In this document: one piece after another, positions 25,183 through 31,915 of the stretch
How positions within the stretch are numbered: position 1 is the stretch's first letter
How the letters are laid out: each line of letters begins with the position of its first letter
Source of the DNA: Selenomonadaceae bacterium
Lineage (GTDB): Bacteria; Bacillota; Negativicutes; Selenomonadales; Selenomonadaceae
Length of the DNA: 35,520 nucleotides
Assembly (NCBI GenBank): GCA_017635875.1
Contig: JAGBKP010000153.1
Location: forward strand, 1-35,520
Direction of reading: 5' to 3'
Position numbers and translations under genes: made by a program
Notes under the pieces: generated by a model
Database searches by the model: none
Told to the model about the DNA's origin: nothing
The model's input: the letters and a program-made list of their open reading frames with translations, nothing else

Positions 25183-26415
25183 ATGTCAGAGCTTAATAAA
25201 ATAACTTTACAAAACGCTATCACGGAATTTGAAATTACTGCTAACGCTCTTACGGACGTTCGCAAAAACTTTACGGAAGAAATCGAAAAAGGTTTAGAAA
25301 GTCCTGCGGAAACTTCTTTAAAAATGTTGCCGTCGTTTCTAACCCTTCCGACGGGCGACGAAAGCGGCACATATCTCGCTCTTGATTTTGGCGGCACCAA
25401 TGTTCGGGTATTAAAAATCAAAATTTGGAAACGCGGCAATTATAAAATATTAAAGAAAACCGAATCGCCTTTAAAAACAGCGGGGAAATTCGACTTTACC
25501 GCAGCAACGGCGACAGGAGAGGAACTTTTTGACTTTATCGCAAAACTAATCGAACTCACGCTTGAAGGGAGTACCGACGAAATTTATCTTGGGCATACTT
25601 TCTCTTTTCCTTCGGAGCAGTTAGACCTGGCCAACGCAAAACTGATTTCTTGGACGAAGGAATTTAAAACCAAAGGCGTGGAGGGCGAAAACGTCACGGA
25701 GCTGTTGACAAAGGCTCTCAAAAAAAGAAACCTCGATTTTGTTAAACCGGTAGCAGTTATAAACGACACGGTCGCGACGCTCATTTCTTCCGCGTACATC
25801 CGCGAAAATATCCTTATCGGCAGCATTTACGCCACGGGGCATAACACCTGCTATTTTGAGCCGAACTATAACGGCAAAGAGATGATAATAAATCTTGAAT
25901 CCGGCGGATTTTCAAAGCTGGAGCAAAATTCTTACGACAAACTTTTGGACGAAAAAAGCGAAAAGCCCGGCGAGCAACTTTTGGAAAAGATGGTCTCCGG
26001 ACGTTATGTGGGCGAGCTTTATTCTCTTGTCTTACAAAAAGCTTTAAACAGCGAAAAGTTGTTTGATTTTAGCTCTTTAGATTTATGCAATATCGCGCAA
26101 AACATTGACGCGGCGAAGATTATAGAGGAAAAAGCCGAATACGCGCCGAAAGACGGCGAAACGGCTCTTTTCGTTAAACTTGCGGCAAATATTTTGACTC
26201 GCTCCGCCTCGCTTGTCGCCGCCACTTTCCTTGGGATTTACAGTCATACAAAAAAACTTCCCGCAGTCGCTATTGACGGCTCTCTATACGCGAAAAATCC
26301 GTTTTTGCAAGATATAATAGCGGATAATCTGAAAGAAGCCGATATAAAAACCTTTAAAGCGGACGAGGGGAGCGCGCTCGGCGCGGCGATAGCTGCCGCT
26401 CTTGCTGTGAAATGA
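25183..26415 (+). CDS. Eukaryotic-type hexokinase
   Basis: 410 residues from ATG 25183 (GAGAGGAAT site; upstream frame is repeat DNA). The motifs are those of the hexokinase_1/hexokinase_2 family rather than bacterial ROK or Glk kinases: LDFGGTNVR (phosphate 1, residues 67-75), GHTFSFPSEQ with LISWTKEF (sugar binding), VINDTVATLISSAY with the catalytic Asp, IYATGHNTCYFEP, and a C-terminal adenosine motif (VAIDGSLY, GSALGAAIAAAL). It would phosphorylate glucose or related hexoses with ATP. The length is close to a single yeast-type hexokinase domain. An in-frame GGGGC repeat lies just upstream. Confidence 0.93.
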   Translation: MSELNKITLQNAITEFEITANALTDVRKNFTEEIEKGLESPAETSLKMLPSFLTLPTGDESGTYLALDFGGTNVRVLKIKIWKRGNYKILKKTESPLKTAGKFDFTAATATGEELFDFIAKLIELTLEGSTDEIYLGHTFSFPSEQLDLANAKLISWTKEFKTKGVEGENVTELLTKALKKRNLDFVKPVAVINDTVATLISSAYIRENILIGSIYATGHNTCYFEPNYNGKEMIINLESGGFSKLEQNSYDKLLDEKSEKPGEQLLEKMVSGRYVGELYSLVLQKALNSEKLFDFSSLDLCNIAQNIDAAKIIEEKAEYAPKDGETALFVKLAANILTRSASLVAATFLGIYSHTKKLPAVAIDGSLYAKNPFLQDIIADNLKEADIKTFKADEGSALGAAIAAALAVK

Positions 26416-26418
26416 ATT

Positions 26419-26447
26419 TTGATTTTTAAAAAATTTTGTGTTATGAT
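26419..26447 (+). promoter_or_regulatory. Promoter of the 26474-27038 gene pair
   Basis: TTGATT 26419-26424, 17-bp spacer, TATGAT 26442-26447, directly after the hexokinase stop. It predicts a start near 26454, 20 nt before the first ATG. Confidence 0.6.
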
Positions 26448-26473
26448 TAGGTAAAAATGTTGGAGGGATTAAG

Positions 26474-26722
26474 ATGAGAAAAGGTTTTCAAGTTATTGAG
26501 AAAATATTCACCTTAATTTTTTATGGTATTTCAACATTCACTATTTACCCTAATGTTGACTACAATCAATATATTTCGACCAACGATGATATGATGCGCC
26601 GTAGTTGGGAAAGAACAGGTAGAGCATTAAAAAATTCCATAAATGCACTGGAGGCAAAATATGAAAAGGAACAAACCGCAAACAGTCAACGAAATCGACC
26701 AAGCGTCAGCAAAAATATATAG
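26474..26722 (+). CDS. Small hypothetical protein, partner of DUF2335 protein
   Basis: 82 residues with a good GGAGGGATTAAG-ATG start. There is a hydrophobic N-terminal segment (VIEKIFTLIFYGISTFTIYP) and then DDMMRRSWERTGRALKNSINALEAKYE, a pattern I associate with short proteins encoded beside DUF2335 membrane proteins. Its 3' end overlaps the next gene by 62 nt in another frame, so the two are probably translationally coupled. Function unknown. Confidence 0.65.
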   Translation: MRKGFQVIEKIFTLIFYGISTFTIYPNVDYNQYISTNDDMMRRSWERTGRALKNSINALEAKYEKEQTANSQRNRPSVSKNI

Positions 26723-27038
26723 TCAGGCCTCCCTTTCTTATTCCGGCCCCTTACCATTGCCGCAGATATTACAGGGTTATAAAGAAATAGACTCTTCATT
26801 TCCCGAGCGTGTGTTTTCGGATTTTGAAAAAAATGAGCAACACATACGCGATCAAGAAAGAAAAAGCTTGGAAATAAGCGCACGAAACACAACTATGGGA
26901 CAAATTATGGCATTCATAATTATAATGACAGGTTTAATCTCTACCGTAGCGCTTGCATATTTTGATAAAGACGCCGCTGCCGTCGGATTAGCGTTAGGCA
27001 CTATTGCAATGATTTTTAAAGGTGCTTTTAAGAAATAA
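26661..27038 (+). CDS. DUF2335-family membrane protein
   Basis: 125 residues from ATG 26661 (GGAGGCAAAAT upstream). SYSGPLPLPQILQGYKEIDSSFPERVFSDFEKNEQHIRDQE is the DUF2335 signature region, followed by two membrane helices (IMAFIIIMTGLISTVALAYF and AAVGLALGTIAMIFKGAF). The family is scattered in bacteria and phage-like regions. Role unknown. Confidence 0.8.
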   Translation: MKRNKPQTVNEIDQASAKIYSQASLSYSGPLPLPQILQGYKEIDSSFPERVFSDFEKNEQHIRDQERKSLEISARNTTMGQIMAFIIIMTGLISTVALAYFDKDAAAVGLALGTIAMIFKGAFKK

Positions 27039-27049
27039 TTCCTACTGCA

Positions 27050-27092
27050 AAGAAAACGACCTTCCTCGCTGCTCGATGAAGGTCGTTTTCTT
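27050..27092. terminator. Bidirectional terminator between DUF2335 gene and recX
   Basis: AAGAAAACGACCTTC (27050-27064), 13-nt loop, GAAGGTCGTTTTCTT (27078-27092). It serves both convergent transcripts and touches the recX stop codon. Confidence 0.9.
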
Positions 27093-27546
27093 ATTCGCTT
27101 TCCAAAAATTCGTTTACAGCCGCATAGCATACGTCGGAAGTAAATCCGTGTCTGTAGAGGTAGCCTCGCATCTTGTCCGGCTCTTTTTTTCTGCGGTATT
27201 TTATTCTTAACGCTTTTAGAGCCGCTGCAAGTTCCCTTTCCTCGTCTGCGTCCTCTGCCGCGTTTTCTACATCTTCCGCCGAAAAACCTTTTCGCAAGAG
27301 TTTATATTTTATCTCTCTGACGGAATTTTTGCTTTCGTTGTACAAAAATTTAAACCGACTTTTCACAGCCTCTGCGTCGTTTAAATAGCGAAGTTCCTCA
27401 AGCCTTGTCACCGCGCTTTCGATTTCTTCTTCCTCGTATCCCTTTATTAAAAGTTTAGATATAAGGCGGCTTTTGCTGTATTCTGCGCGTGAGAGCATTT
27501 CCACGGCGGATTCAAATGCCGACTTATTCGACGTCGCTGCGCTCAT
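27091..27546 (-). CDS. recX: Regulatory protein RecX
   Basis: 151 residues, three-helix repeat RecX family: [45 protein letters not shown] and [15 protein letters not shown]. It modulates RecA filament growth. The gene starts 23 nt inside the 3' end of recA, so the two are coupled. Length is normal. Confidence 0.93.
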   Translation of the reverse strand: MSAATSNKSAFESAVEMLSRAEYSKSRLISKLLIKGYEEEEIESAVTRLEELRYLNDAEAVKSRFKFLYNESKNSVREIKYKLLRKGFSAEDVENAAEDADEERELAAALKALRIKYRRKKEPDKMRGYLYRHGFTSDVCYAAVNEFLESE

Positions 27547-28711
27547 CTTCCGCTACTTCTTCCGCTTCTTCATCCGCTTTTGCGGTTTTCTTCTTCTTTT
27601 TGGCGTCCTTTACTTCCGTTTCCGCAGGTTTTGCCTCCGCCGCTTTCGCGTTTTTCTGCTCCATCGCCGCTTTATAGGCGGCTTCTTTCTTTTCCTGCTC
27701 CTCCGTTATGGCTTTTGCGTCTTCTTCCTGCTTTTTCATAACGGCGGCTCTTATTTTATCCTCGATTTCAAGGGCAACCTCAAGATTATTCGCCAAAAAC
27801 GCTTTCGCGTTCTCTTTGCCCTGCCCCATACGCGTTCCGCCGTAAGAAAACCACGCGCCGCTCTTTTCGATAATGTCGTAATTAACGCCCATATCTATAA
27901 TGGTTGCAAGACGCGACACGCCTTCGCCGTACATAATGTCGAATTCCGCCGTTTTAAAAGGCGGCGCGACTTTGTTTTTAACGATTTTTGCCTTCGTATG
28001 ATTGCCTATAATTTCCGCGCCGTTTTTCAGCGGCTCGCCTTTTCTTATATCAATGCGAACGGACGCAAAAAATTTAAGCGCGCGTCCGCCCGTAGTGGTT
28101 TCCGGCGACCCGAAAAGAACGCCTACTTTTTCCCTTATCTGGTTTATGAATACGACGGAAGTCCCCGTCTTACTCACTATGCCCGTGAGTTTGCGCATAG
28201 CCTTGCTCATAAGACGCGCCTGCAAGCCGACGTTTGAATCGCCCATCTCGCCTTCGATTTCCGCTCTCGGCACCAGAGCCGCGACGGAATCCACCACGAT
28301 TAAATCCACCGCGCCGCTTGAAATTAAAACTTCCGTAATATCAAGAGCCTGTTCGCCGTCGTCCGGCTGAGATACAAGCAAATCTTCAAGATGCACGCCG
28401 AGTTTTTGCGCGTAAGTGGGGTCAAGCGCGTGTTCCGCGTCTATAAAAGCGGCGGTGCCGCCCGCTTTTTGCGCCTCCGCGATGATGTGAAGCGCGATTG
28501 TGGTCTTGCCCGATGACTCAGGACCAAACAGCTCCGTAATTCGCCCTTTCGGGATTCCTCCTATGCCAAGAGCTATGTCAAGAGGCAAAACTCCCGTAGA
28601 AATCGAATCTACGTTCATACTCGCGTTATCGCCAAGGCGCATAACGGAGCCCTTGCCGAAATTTTTCTCTATCTGTTTTAGCGCGTTTAAGAGCGCTTCC
28701 GATTTATCCAT
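27524..28711 (-). CDS. recA: Recombinase RecA
   Basis: 395 residues, longer than the usual 345-355. The ATPase core has Walker [14 protein letters not shown] at about residue 65, [24 protein letters not shown], the loop MRKLTG...[25 protein letters not shown], and the C-terminal DNA-gateway domain. The last 70 or so residues are a Lys/Glu/Ala-rich tail ([20 protein letters not shown]), longer than the acidic tail of most RecA proteins. It is preceded by rlmB with a TAATG stop/start overlap. No LexA box was identified; no promoter is seen directly upstream. Confidence 0.97.
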   Translation of the reverse strand: MDKSEALLNALKQIEKNFGKGSVMRLGDNASMNVDSISTGVLPLDIALGIGGIPKGRITELFGPESSGKTTIALHIIAEAQKAGGTAAFIDAEHALDPTYAQKLGVHLEDLLVSQPDDGEQALDITEVLISSGAVDLIVVDSVAALVPRAEIEGEMGDSNVGLQARLMSKAMRKLTGIVSKTGTSVVFINQIREKVGVLFGSPETTTGGRALKFFASVRIDIRKGEPLKNGAEIIGNHTKAKIVKNKVAPPFKTAEFDIMYGEGVSRLATIIDMGVNYDIIEKSGAWFSYGGTRMGQGKENAKAFLANNLEVALEIEDKIRAAVMKKQEEDAKAITEEQEKKEAAYKAAMEQKNAKAAEAKPAETEVKDAKKKKKTAKADEEAEEVAEDERSDVE

Positions 28712-29445
28712 TATCCCTTTATTCTCCTTTTCATAACCTCGTAAATCAAAATCCCCGCCGCAACCGACGCGTTTAACGAATTTATCTTGCCCGTCATCGG
28801 GATTTTTACCAAAATATCAAGCTTTTCTTTTAAAAGCCTGCCTATTCCCTTGCCTTCGCTGCCTATAACGAGGAGCGTAGGCAGAGTTAAATCCGCGTTT
28901 TCTATGTTTTCGCCAGCCATATCCGCGCCAACAGTCCAAAAACCTTCTTTTTTCAAATTTTCAACCGTCTGCGCGGCGTTTCCTATTTGCGCCACCGCTA
29001 CATAATTCACCGCGCCCGCCGAAGTTTTCGCAACCGTTTCGTTAAGTTTCGCGCTGCGCCTTTTCGGAAGAAGTATGCCGTGCGCCCCCATAGCCTCCGC
29101 GGAACGAATAATCGCGCCCAAATTATGCGGATCGGTTATTTCGTCCAACAACAATATAAAAGGCTGTTCGTTTTTTTCTTTAGCGATTTCTAAAATATCT
29201 TCCAAAGTTTTATACTCTACGGGCGAAACATAAGCGATAACCCCTTGATGCCGCTCCCCTTGCGTAATTTTATCCATACGCTTCATCTCTGCGCGCTCTA
29301 TTGGGATTCCCTTCTCTTTAGCAAGCGCAGTAATATTTTTAATATCGCCGCCCAAATTCCCCAAAGCGACGACAACTTTATTAAAACTTCGCCCGCTTTT
29401 AAGAGCCTCCGTCACCGCGTTTCTTCCATAAATAATATCGCTCAT
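28711..29445 (-). CDS. rlmB: 23S rRNA 2'-O-methyltransferase RlmB (TrmH family)
   Basis: 244-residue SPOUT methyltransferase that would methylate the ribose of G2251 (E. coli numbering) in 23S rRNA. There is an N-terminal L30e-like substrate-binding domain ([23 protein letters not shown]), then SPOUT motifs [33 protein letters not shown] and [33 protein letters not shown] precedes the ATG. It is downstream of thyX, as in many Firmicutes. Confidence 0.95.
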   Translation of the reverse strand: MSDIIYGRNAVTEALKSGRSFNKVVVALGNLGGDIKNITALAKEKGIPIERAEMKRMDKITQGERHQGVIAYVSPVEYKTLEDILEIAKEKNEQPFILLLDEITDPHNLGAIIRSAEAMGAHGILLPKRRSAKLNETVAKTSAGAVNYVAVAQIGNAAQTVENLKKEGFWTVGADMAGENIENADLTLPTLLVIGSEGKGIGRLLKEKLDILVKIPMTGKINSLNASVAAGILIYEVMKRRIKG

Positions 29446-29462
29446 CGTTTGTCCTTGTTTTT

Positions 29463-29553
29463 TAATATTAAAGTTTTTTCTTTCTCTTTTTTCTTTGTTA
29501 CTTTCTTTTTTCTCTTTCTTTTTTTCAAAAAAGAAAGAGAAAAAAGAAAGTAA
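29463..29553 (-). repeat. Hairpin plus mirror-repeat (triplex-type) element, copy 6
   Basis: Minus-strand orientation, between thyX and rlmB. Mirror arms 29474-29496 and 29502-29524 are exact over 23 nt around GTTAC, with a perfect 27-bp hairpin 29498-29524 / 29527-29553. It ends with the TTTAATATT tail (ACTTTAATA on its own strand). The core is identical to copy 5, 11.7 kb away. Confidence 0.9.
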
Positions 29554-29557
29554 GGTT

Positions 29558-30232
29558 TTAAAACTTATTTTTTACTTTCCCGCAACTAAACTCGCCTTCG
29601 GGGCAGTAGCCGAACGCGTCGCAGCTTGCGCCCGCTTTTGAAAAGAGGACGGGGGCTACTTTTTTTACTTCTTCAAGCATTTTGTTGGCAAGAGCGCGAA
29701 TTTCCCATTGAGCGCGGTTGCAACAGCGAAGATTAAAAAAGTGCATCAGCGAGCGGGCGTTCATCGTAATTAAAATCTTCGTCTCCGCCGCGTTCGGCAA
29801 AACGTATCTTGCGTCCTCTTTCGGAACGCCAAGCTCCACAAGCTCGTTGTATTTTTTTTGGATTTCTTCCATAATACCGTCGAATTTTTCTTTCGCCGCC
29901 TCGTTCTTTTCAATGGTATGCGGCGTGATATATTCAAAATTATGCTCCGCCACATATCTTTGACTTTGCTGGTCATAAGAAGCTATCCTATGCCGCACAA
30001 GCTGATGCGTCAGCGCGCGGCTTACTCCTTCCACGCCAAACGTAAACGACGCGTGTTCTATGGTAGATCCATGCCCCGTTGCGAGCATCTTTTTTACCAT
30101 TTTCTCTACCGTTTCATTCGGCAGCTTTTCCGAGAGCTCCTCCGCCCCTATAGGCGAATAGCACAGCCGCGCCGCCATAGCGACGACACGTTCGGGATTT
30201 TTCGTGTATTCTAACAGTTTTACTTTTAGCAT
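29558..30232 (-). CDS. thyX: FAD-dependent thymidylate synthase ThyX
   Basis: 224 residues from ATG 30232 (TGGAGAAA site; the longer frame is GGGGC repeat DNA). The ThyX motif RHRxxSxxxxSxR is present as [13 protein letters not shown] at residues 80-92. [20 protein letters not shown] and the C-terminal [16 protein letters not shown] are also typical. It makes dTMP from dUMP using methylene-THF, NADPH and flavin. It is first in the thyX-rlmB-recA-recX series. Confidence 0.96.
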   Translation of the reverse strand: MLKVKLLEYTKNPERVVAMAARLCYSPIGAEELSEKLPNETVEKMVKKMLATGHGSTIEHASFTFGVEGVSRALTHQLVRHRIASYDQQSQRYVAEHNFEYITPHTIEKNEAAKEKFDGIMEEIQKKYNELVELGVPKEDARYVLPNAAETKILITMNARSLMHFFNLRCCNRAQWEIRALANKMLEEVKKVAPVLFSKAGASCDAFGYCPEGEFSCGKVKNKF

Positions 30233-30244
30233 TTTTTCTCCATA

Positions 30245-30325
30245 ACACAGGGCTCCGCCCTGTACCCGCAAGGGGCTTTGCCCCTTGACCCCAGCAGGGA
30301 GCATTGCCCCCTGCACCCCATTTTT
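30245..30325. repeat. GGGGCTCCGCCCC hairpin repeat 2
   Basis: ACACAGGGCTCCGCCCTGT, then GCAAGGGGCTTTGCCCCTTGACCCC and GCAGGGAGCATTGCCCCCTGC, ending in a T run; three stacked hairpins. It is related to 25101-25161 and sits directly in front of the thyX ribosome binding site. Confidence 0.7.
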
Positions 30326-30505
30326 ATATTTGTTTATTTAGAATTTCGATAAACGGTTTAAAATTCCTTCAATATCCTCCAAAAGTCCTATGATTTTTTT
30401 GCATAACAGTAAATTATTTTTAAAATCTAAACTCAAAAAAGCCTTGTATTTAAAAGATTTATAGCTAGTATAAATAAAACCTATAGGTCTATCAATTTCT
30501 TGTAT
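30326..30505. other. AT-rich intergenic region, nothing recognised
   Basis: Between the thyX leader repeat and the tiny-peptide promoter. A minus-strand open frame (about 30340-30525, ending LLEDIEGILNRLSKF) has no ATG/GTG start with a ribosome site; it could be a degraded gene end but is not supported. Confidence 0.4.
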
Positions 30506-30579
30506 TTTACACTTTTCTTAAAAGGGTCTATAATGCAAACTGTCGAAAGGAGATAAACAAAAAACAAAAACTTCGACAG
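30506..30579 (+). promoter_or_regulatory. Promoter and 5' stem-loop of the tiny-peptide cluster
   Basis: TTTACA 30506-30511, 17-bp spacer, TATAAT 30529-30534. The expected transcript start (about 30540) coincides with an inverted repeat, CTGTCGAA 30540-30547 and TTCGACAG 30572-30579. Its loop holds AAGGAGAT, a ribosome-site-like sequence with no start codon after it. This resembles 5' stabilising stem-loops of long-lived mRNAs; that role is inference. Confidence 0.7.
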
Positions 30580-30637
30580 GAAAACAAAATTTGCTTTTAA
30601 CTTTTTTAAAAGGTTAACATATATAGGAGTGATAATT

Positions 30638-30724
30638 ATGATTACGATTTTAACGGATGTTATGGAAAATTTCATCGAGCTTATGGAAAAAGCCGCTGTT
30701 GAATTTGAAATTTTCAACAAATAA
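30638..30724 (+). CDS. Tiny acidic amphipathic peptide 1 (28 residues)
   Basis: AGGAGTGATAATT-ATG, then 28 codons. The core is LTDVMENFIELMEKAA, ending EFEIFNK. It is paralogous to peptide 2 (19 of 28 residues identical). Hydrophobic residues recur every 3-4 positions, as in an amphipathic helix. There is no signal peptide or processing motif. I do not recognise the family; cytoplasmic small protein, secreted peptide and leader peptide are all possible. Confidence 0.65.
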   Translation: MITILTDVMENFIELMEKAAVEFEIFNK

Positions 30725-30741
30725 TTTTAGTTAAAATTTAT

Positions 30742-30836
30742 TTACTTTCTTCTTTTCTCTCTTTCTTTTGAAAAAGAAAGCAGAGAAAAGAAGAAAGTAA
30801 CAAAGAAGAAAAGAGAGAAAGAAAACTTTATTATAA
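30742..30836 (+). repeat. Hairpin plus mirror-repeat (triplex-type) element, copy 7
   Basis: Pyrimidine arm 30742-30769, 2-nt loop, purine arm 30772-30800 with one inserted C (30781), centre GTAAC, mirror arm 30802-30825, tail ACTTTATTATAAAA. Apart from the inserted C and the loop, its arms equal copy 2. It is placed between tiny ORFs 1 and 2. Confidence 0.9.
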
Positions 30837-30869
30837 AAAAAGTTTTTTAAGTATTTAGGAGTGATAAAT

Positions 30870-30956
30870 ATGCTTAATGTATTAAACGATGTAATGGAAA
30901 ATTTCGTTGAACTTTTAGAAAATGCAGCTCACGAATTTGAATTTTTCAATAAATAA
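30870..30956 (+). CDS. Tiny acidic amphipathic peptide 2 (28 residues)
   Basis: AGGAGTGATAAAT-ATG. The core is LNDVMENFVELLENAA, ending EFEFFNK. It has the same length, start context and 19 of 28 residues as peptide 1, so the pair arose by duplication and is conserved at the protein level. Conservative changes (I/V, M/L, I/F) support real translation. Confidence 0.65.
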   Translation: MLNVLNDVMENFVELLENAAHEFEFFNK

Positions 30957-30991
30957 TTTCAACCGATTTTAAAATTTTAGGAGTGATAGTT

Positions 30992-31072
30992 ATGTTTACC
31001 ATAATAGCGGAAGTTGCAATAGTCGGCGCTTGGAAAGGTATGCTTACCCTTTTAAACAAAAGCGCAAAATAA
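30992..31072 (+). CDS. Tiny cationic hydrophobic peptide 3 (26 residues)
   Basis: AGGAGTGATAGTT-ATG, the same start context as peptides 1 and 2. FTIIAEVAIVGAWKGMLTLL followed by a Lys-containing end; net charge about +2. It resembles short membrane-active peptides in composition only. It is the last ORF before a strong terminator. Confidence 0.6.
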   Translation: MFTIIAEVAIVGAWKGMLTLLNKSAK

Positions 31073-31084
31073 GATTTAAATAAT

Positions 31085-31128
31085 AAAAATAGCCTCCTAC
31101 GGTGTTTGAACCGTAGGAGGCTATTTTT
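31085..31128. terminator. Terminator of the tiny-peptide cluster
   Basis: AAAAATAGCCTCCTACGG (31085-31102), 8-nt loop, CCGTAGGAGGCTATTTTT (31111-31128). A perfect 18-bp stem with T and A runs, able to act in both directions. Confidence 0.93.
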
Positions 31129-31139
31129 ATGAAAAAAAC

Positions 31140-31168
31140 TTGAGAATTTTGGTGGCGTATGATAAAAT
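31140..31168 (+). promoter_or_regulatory. Promoter of the type I toxin mRNA
   Basis: TTGAGA 31140-31145, 17-bp spacer, TAAAAT 31163-31168 preceded by TGA. It predicts a start near 31175. Confidence 0.7.
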
Positions 31169-31186
31169 ATCCACACTGCCGAAGAT

Positions 31187-31210
31187 ACCTCCATAGAAAC
31201 GAAGGGAGGT
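31187..31210 (+). promoter_or_regulatory. Stem sequestering the toxin ribosome binding site
   Basis: ACCTCC (31187-31192) can pair with GGAGGT (31205-31210), which is the Shine-Dalgarno of the toxin. A 5' stem that limits toxin translation is a known feature of Fst/par-type toxin mRNAs. Confidence 0.65.
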
Positions 31211-31217
31211 GAGCATT

Positions 31218-31316
31218 TTGACAGAATTTGCAACCACTTTGGCTATTAGTATTATTGGTGGCTTAATTGCTAACATAATCTATGACGCCATAAAAATTCG
31301 CTTCGGCAAAAGGTAA
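31218..31316 (+). CDS. Small hydrophobic toxin of a type I (Fst/par-like) TA system
   Basis: 32 residues from TTG 31218, 7 nt after GGAGGT. There is a polar start (MTEFATT), one membrane helix (LAISIIGGLIANIIY) and a basic end (KIRFGKR), the usual plan of Fst/Ldr-type membrane toxins. The assignment rests mainly on layout: a convergent antisense RNA repeats the start region and an internal 13-nt stretch of this mRNA. The toxin sequence itself is not one I can match. Confidence 0.7.
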   Translation: MTEFATTLAISIIGGLIANIIYDAIKIRFGKR

Positions 31317-31353
31317 TATCAAAGCCTTGGCAGCACAACCAAAATTTTGATGC

Positions 31354-31377
31354 GCCCCCTTATGGGGGCTTTTTTTT
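31354..31377 (+). terminator. Terminator of the toxin mRNA
   Basis: GCCCCC-TTAT-GGGGGC followed by eight T residues. Confidence 0.93.
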
Positions 31378-31378
31378 C

Positions 31379-31485
31379 AAAAAAACAAATACCCCACGGG
31401 GCACAACTCCCGCGAGGTATTTGCCGGTGAGAATTTGACTGATGTCGCTCGAAAGCGACTTGCAACCACTTTCTATCAATTCACG
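31379..31485 (-). ncRNA. Antitoxin RNA (RNA II-like) of the type I TA locus
   Basis: About 107 nt, convergent with the toxin mRNA. It ends at CAAATACC...GGTATTTG (31386-31423) with a T run (revcomp of 31379-31385). It contains GUCGCU-UUCG-AGCGAC (31444-31459). The plus strand here repeats two toxin mRNA segments: TTGCAACCACTTT (31460-31472, same as 31228-31240) and GGTGAGAATTTGACTGA (31426-31442, versus GGTGAGCATTTTGACAGA at 31209-31226). The RNA would therefore pair with the toxin start site and with an internal site. Confidence 0.75.
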
Positions 31486-31490
31486 GATTC

Positions 31491-31519
31491 ATTGTAGCAT
31501 AATCTCAAAATCTTTGCAA
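31491..31519 (-). promoter_or_regulatory. Promoter of the antitoxin RNA
   Basis: Minus strand: TTGCAA (31519-31514), 17-bp spacer, TACAAT (31496-31491). It is close to consensus and stronger than the toxin promoter, as expected for an unstable antisense RNA. Confidence 0.75.
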
Positions 31520-31573
31520 GGAAAATTTTTTTTCTTCTTGTTAGGTGTTCAAGAAGAACATAGCACATTCGTA

Positions 31574-31903
31574 TCAAGCGTAACCCTTTTCTTTTTTCCA
31601 CTCCTTATAAAACGCCGGACGAAATTCATTAAAGAAGTAATCATTAAACTCTTCCTCCGTTTTAAAACCTGCTTTTTCTGCCGCGCCTTCGCAAGCCTTG
31701 GCAACTTTTCTTAACGCAACCATCATAGGAGAACTACCTCTATAATATTCGTCTATATCGTCTTTTGTAGTTTTTAGCGAAACGTCCTTCTTTACTTTAT
31801 CCCTCAAAAACCGATCCACCGCATCTTTTAAACTTAAACCTTCTTTTGCAAACGCTTTCGCCGCTTTTTCGCTTAATTCGTTATCTATCGTTAAACTTGC
31901 CAT
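31574..31903 (-). CDS. RelB/DinJ-like antitoxin, paralogue 2
   Basis: 109 residues from ATG 31903 (AAGGAG 8 nt upstream; an in-frame GTG at 31912 abuts that site). The N-terminus ASLTIDNELSEKAAKAFAKEGLSLKDAVDRFLRDKV is RelB/DinJ ribbon-helix-helix-like. The C-terminal half (FKTEEEFNDYFFNEFRPAFYKEWKKE) is unfamiliar. It shares its first 14 residues and the DNA around the start with the antitoxin at 32319-32594, so it is a duplicated N-terminal module with a different toxin-binding part. It is last in the operon, 12 nt after the PIN gene. Confidence 0.75.
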   Translation of the reverse strand: MASLTIDNELSEKAAKAFAKEGLSLKDAVDRFLRDKVKKDVSLKTTKDDIDEYYRGSSPMMVALRKVAKACEGAAEKAGFKTEEEFNDYFFNEFRPAFYKEWKKEKGYA

Positions 31904-31915
31904 AACTATCACTCC

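Noticed and set aside
30335-30530. Minus-strand open frame ending LLEDIEGILNRLSKF
   Set aside because: No usable start codon with a ribosome site, and it overlaps the tiny-peptide promoter; could be a gene relic but unsupported.
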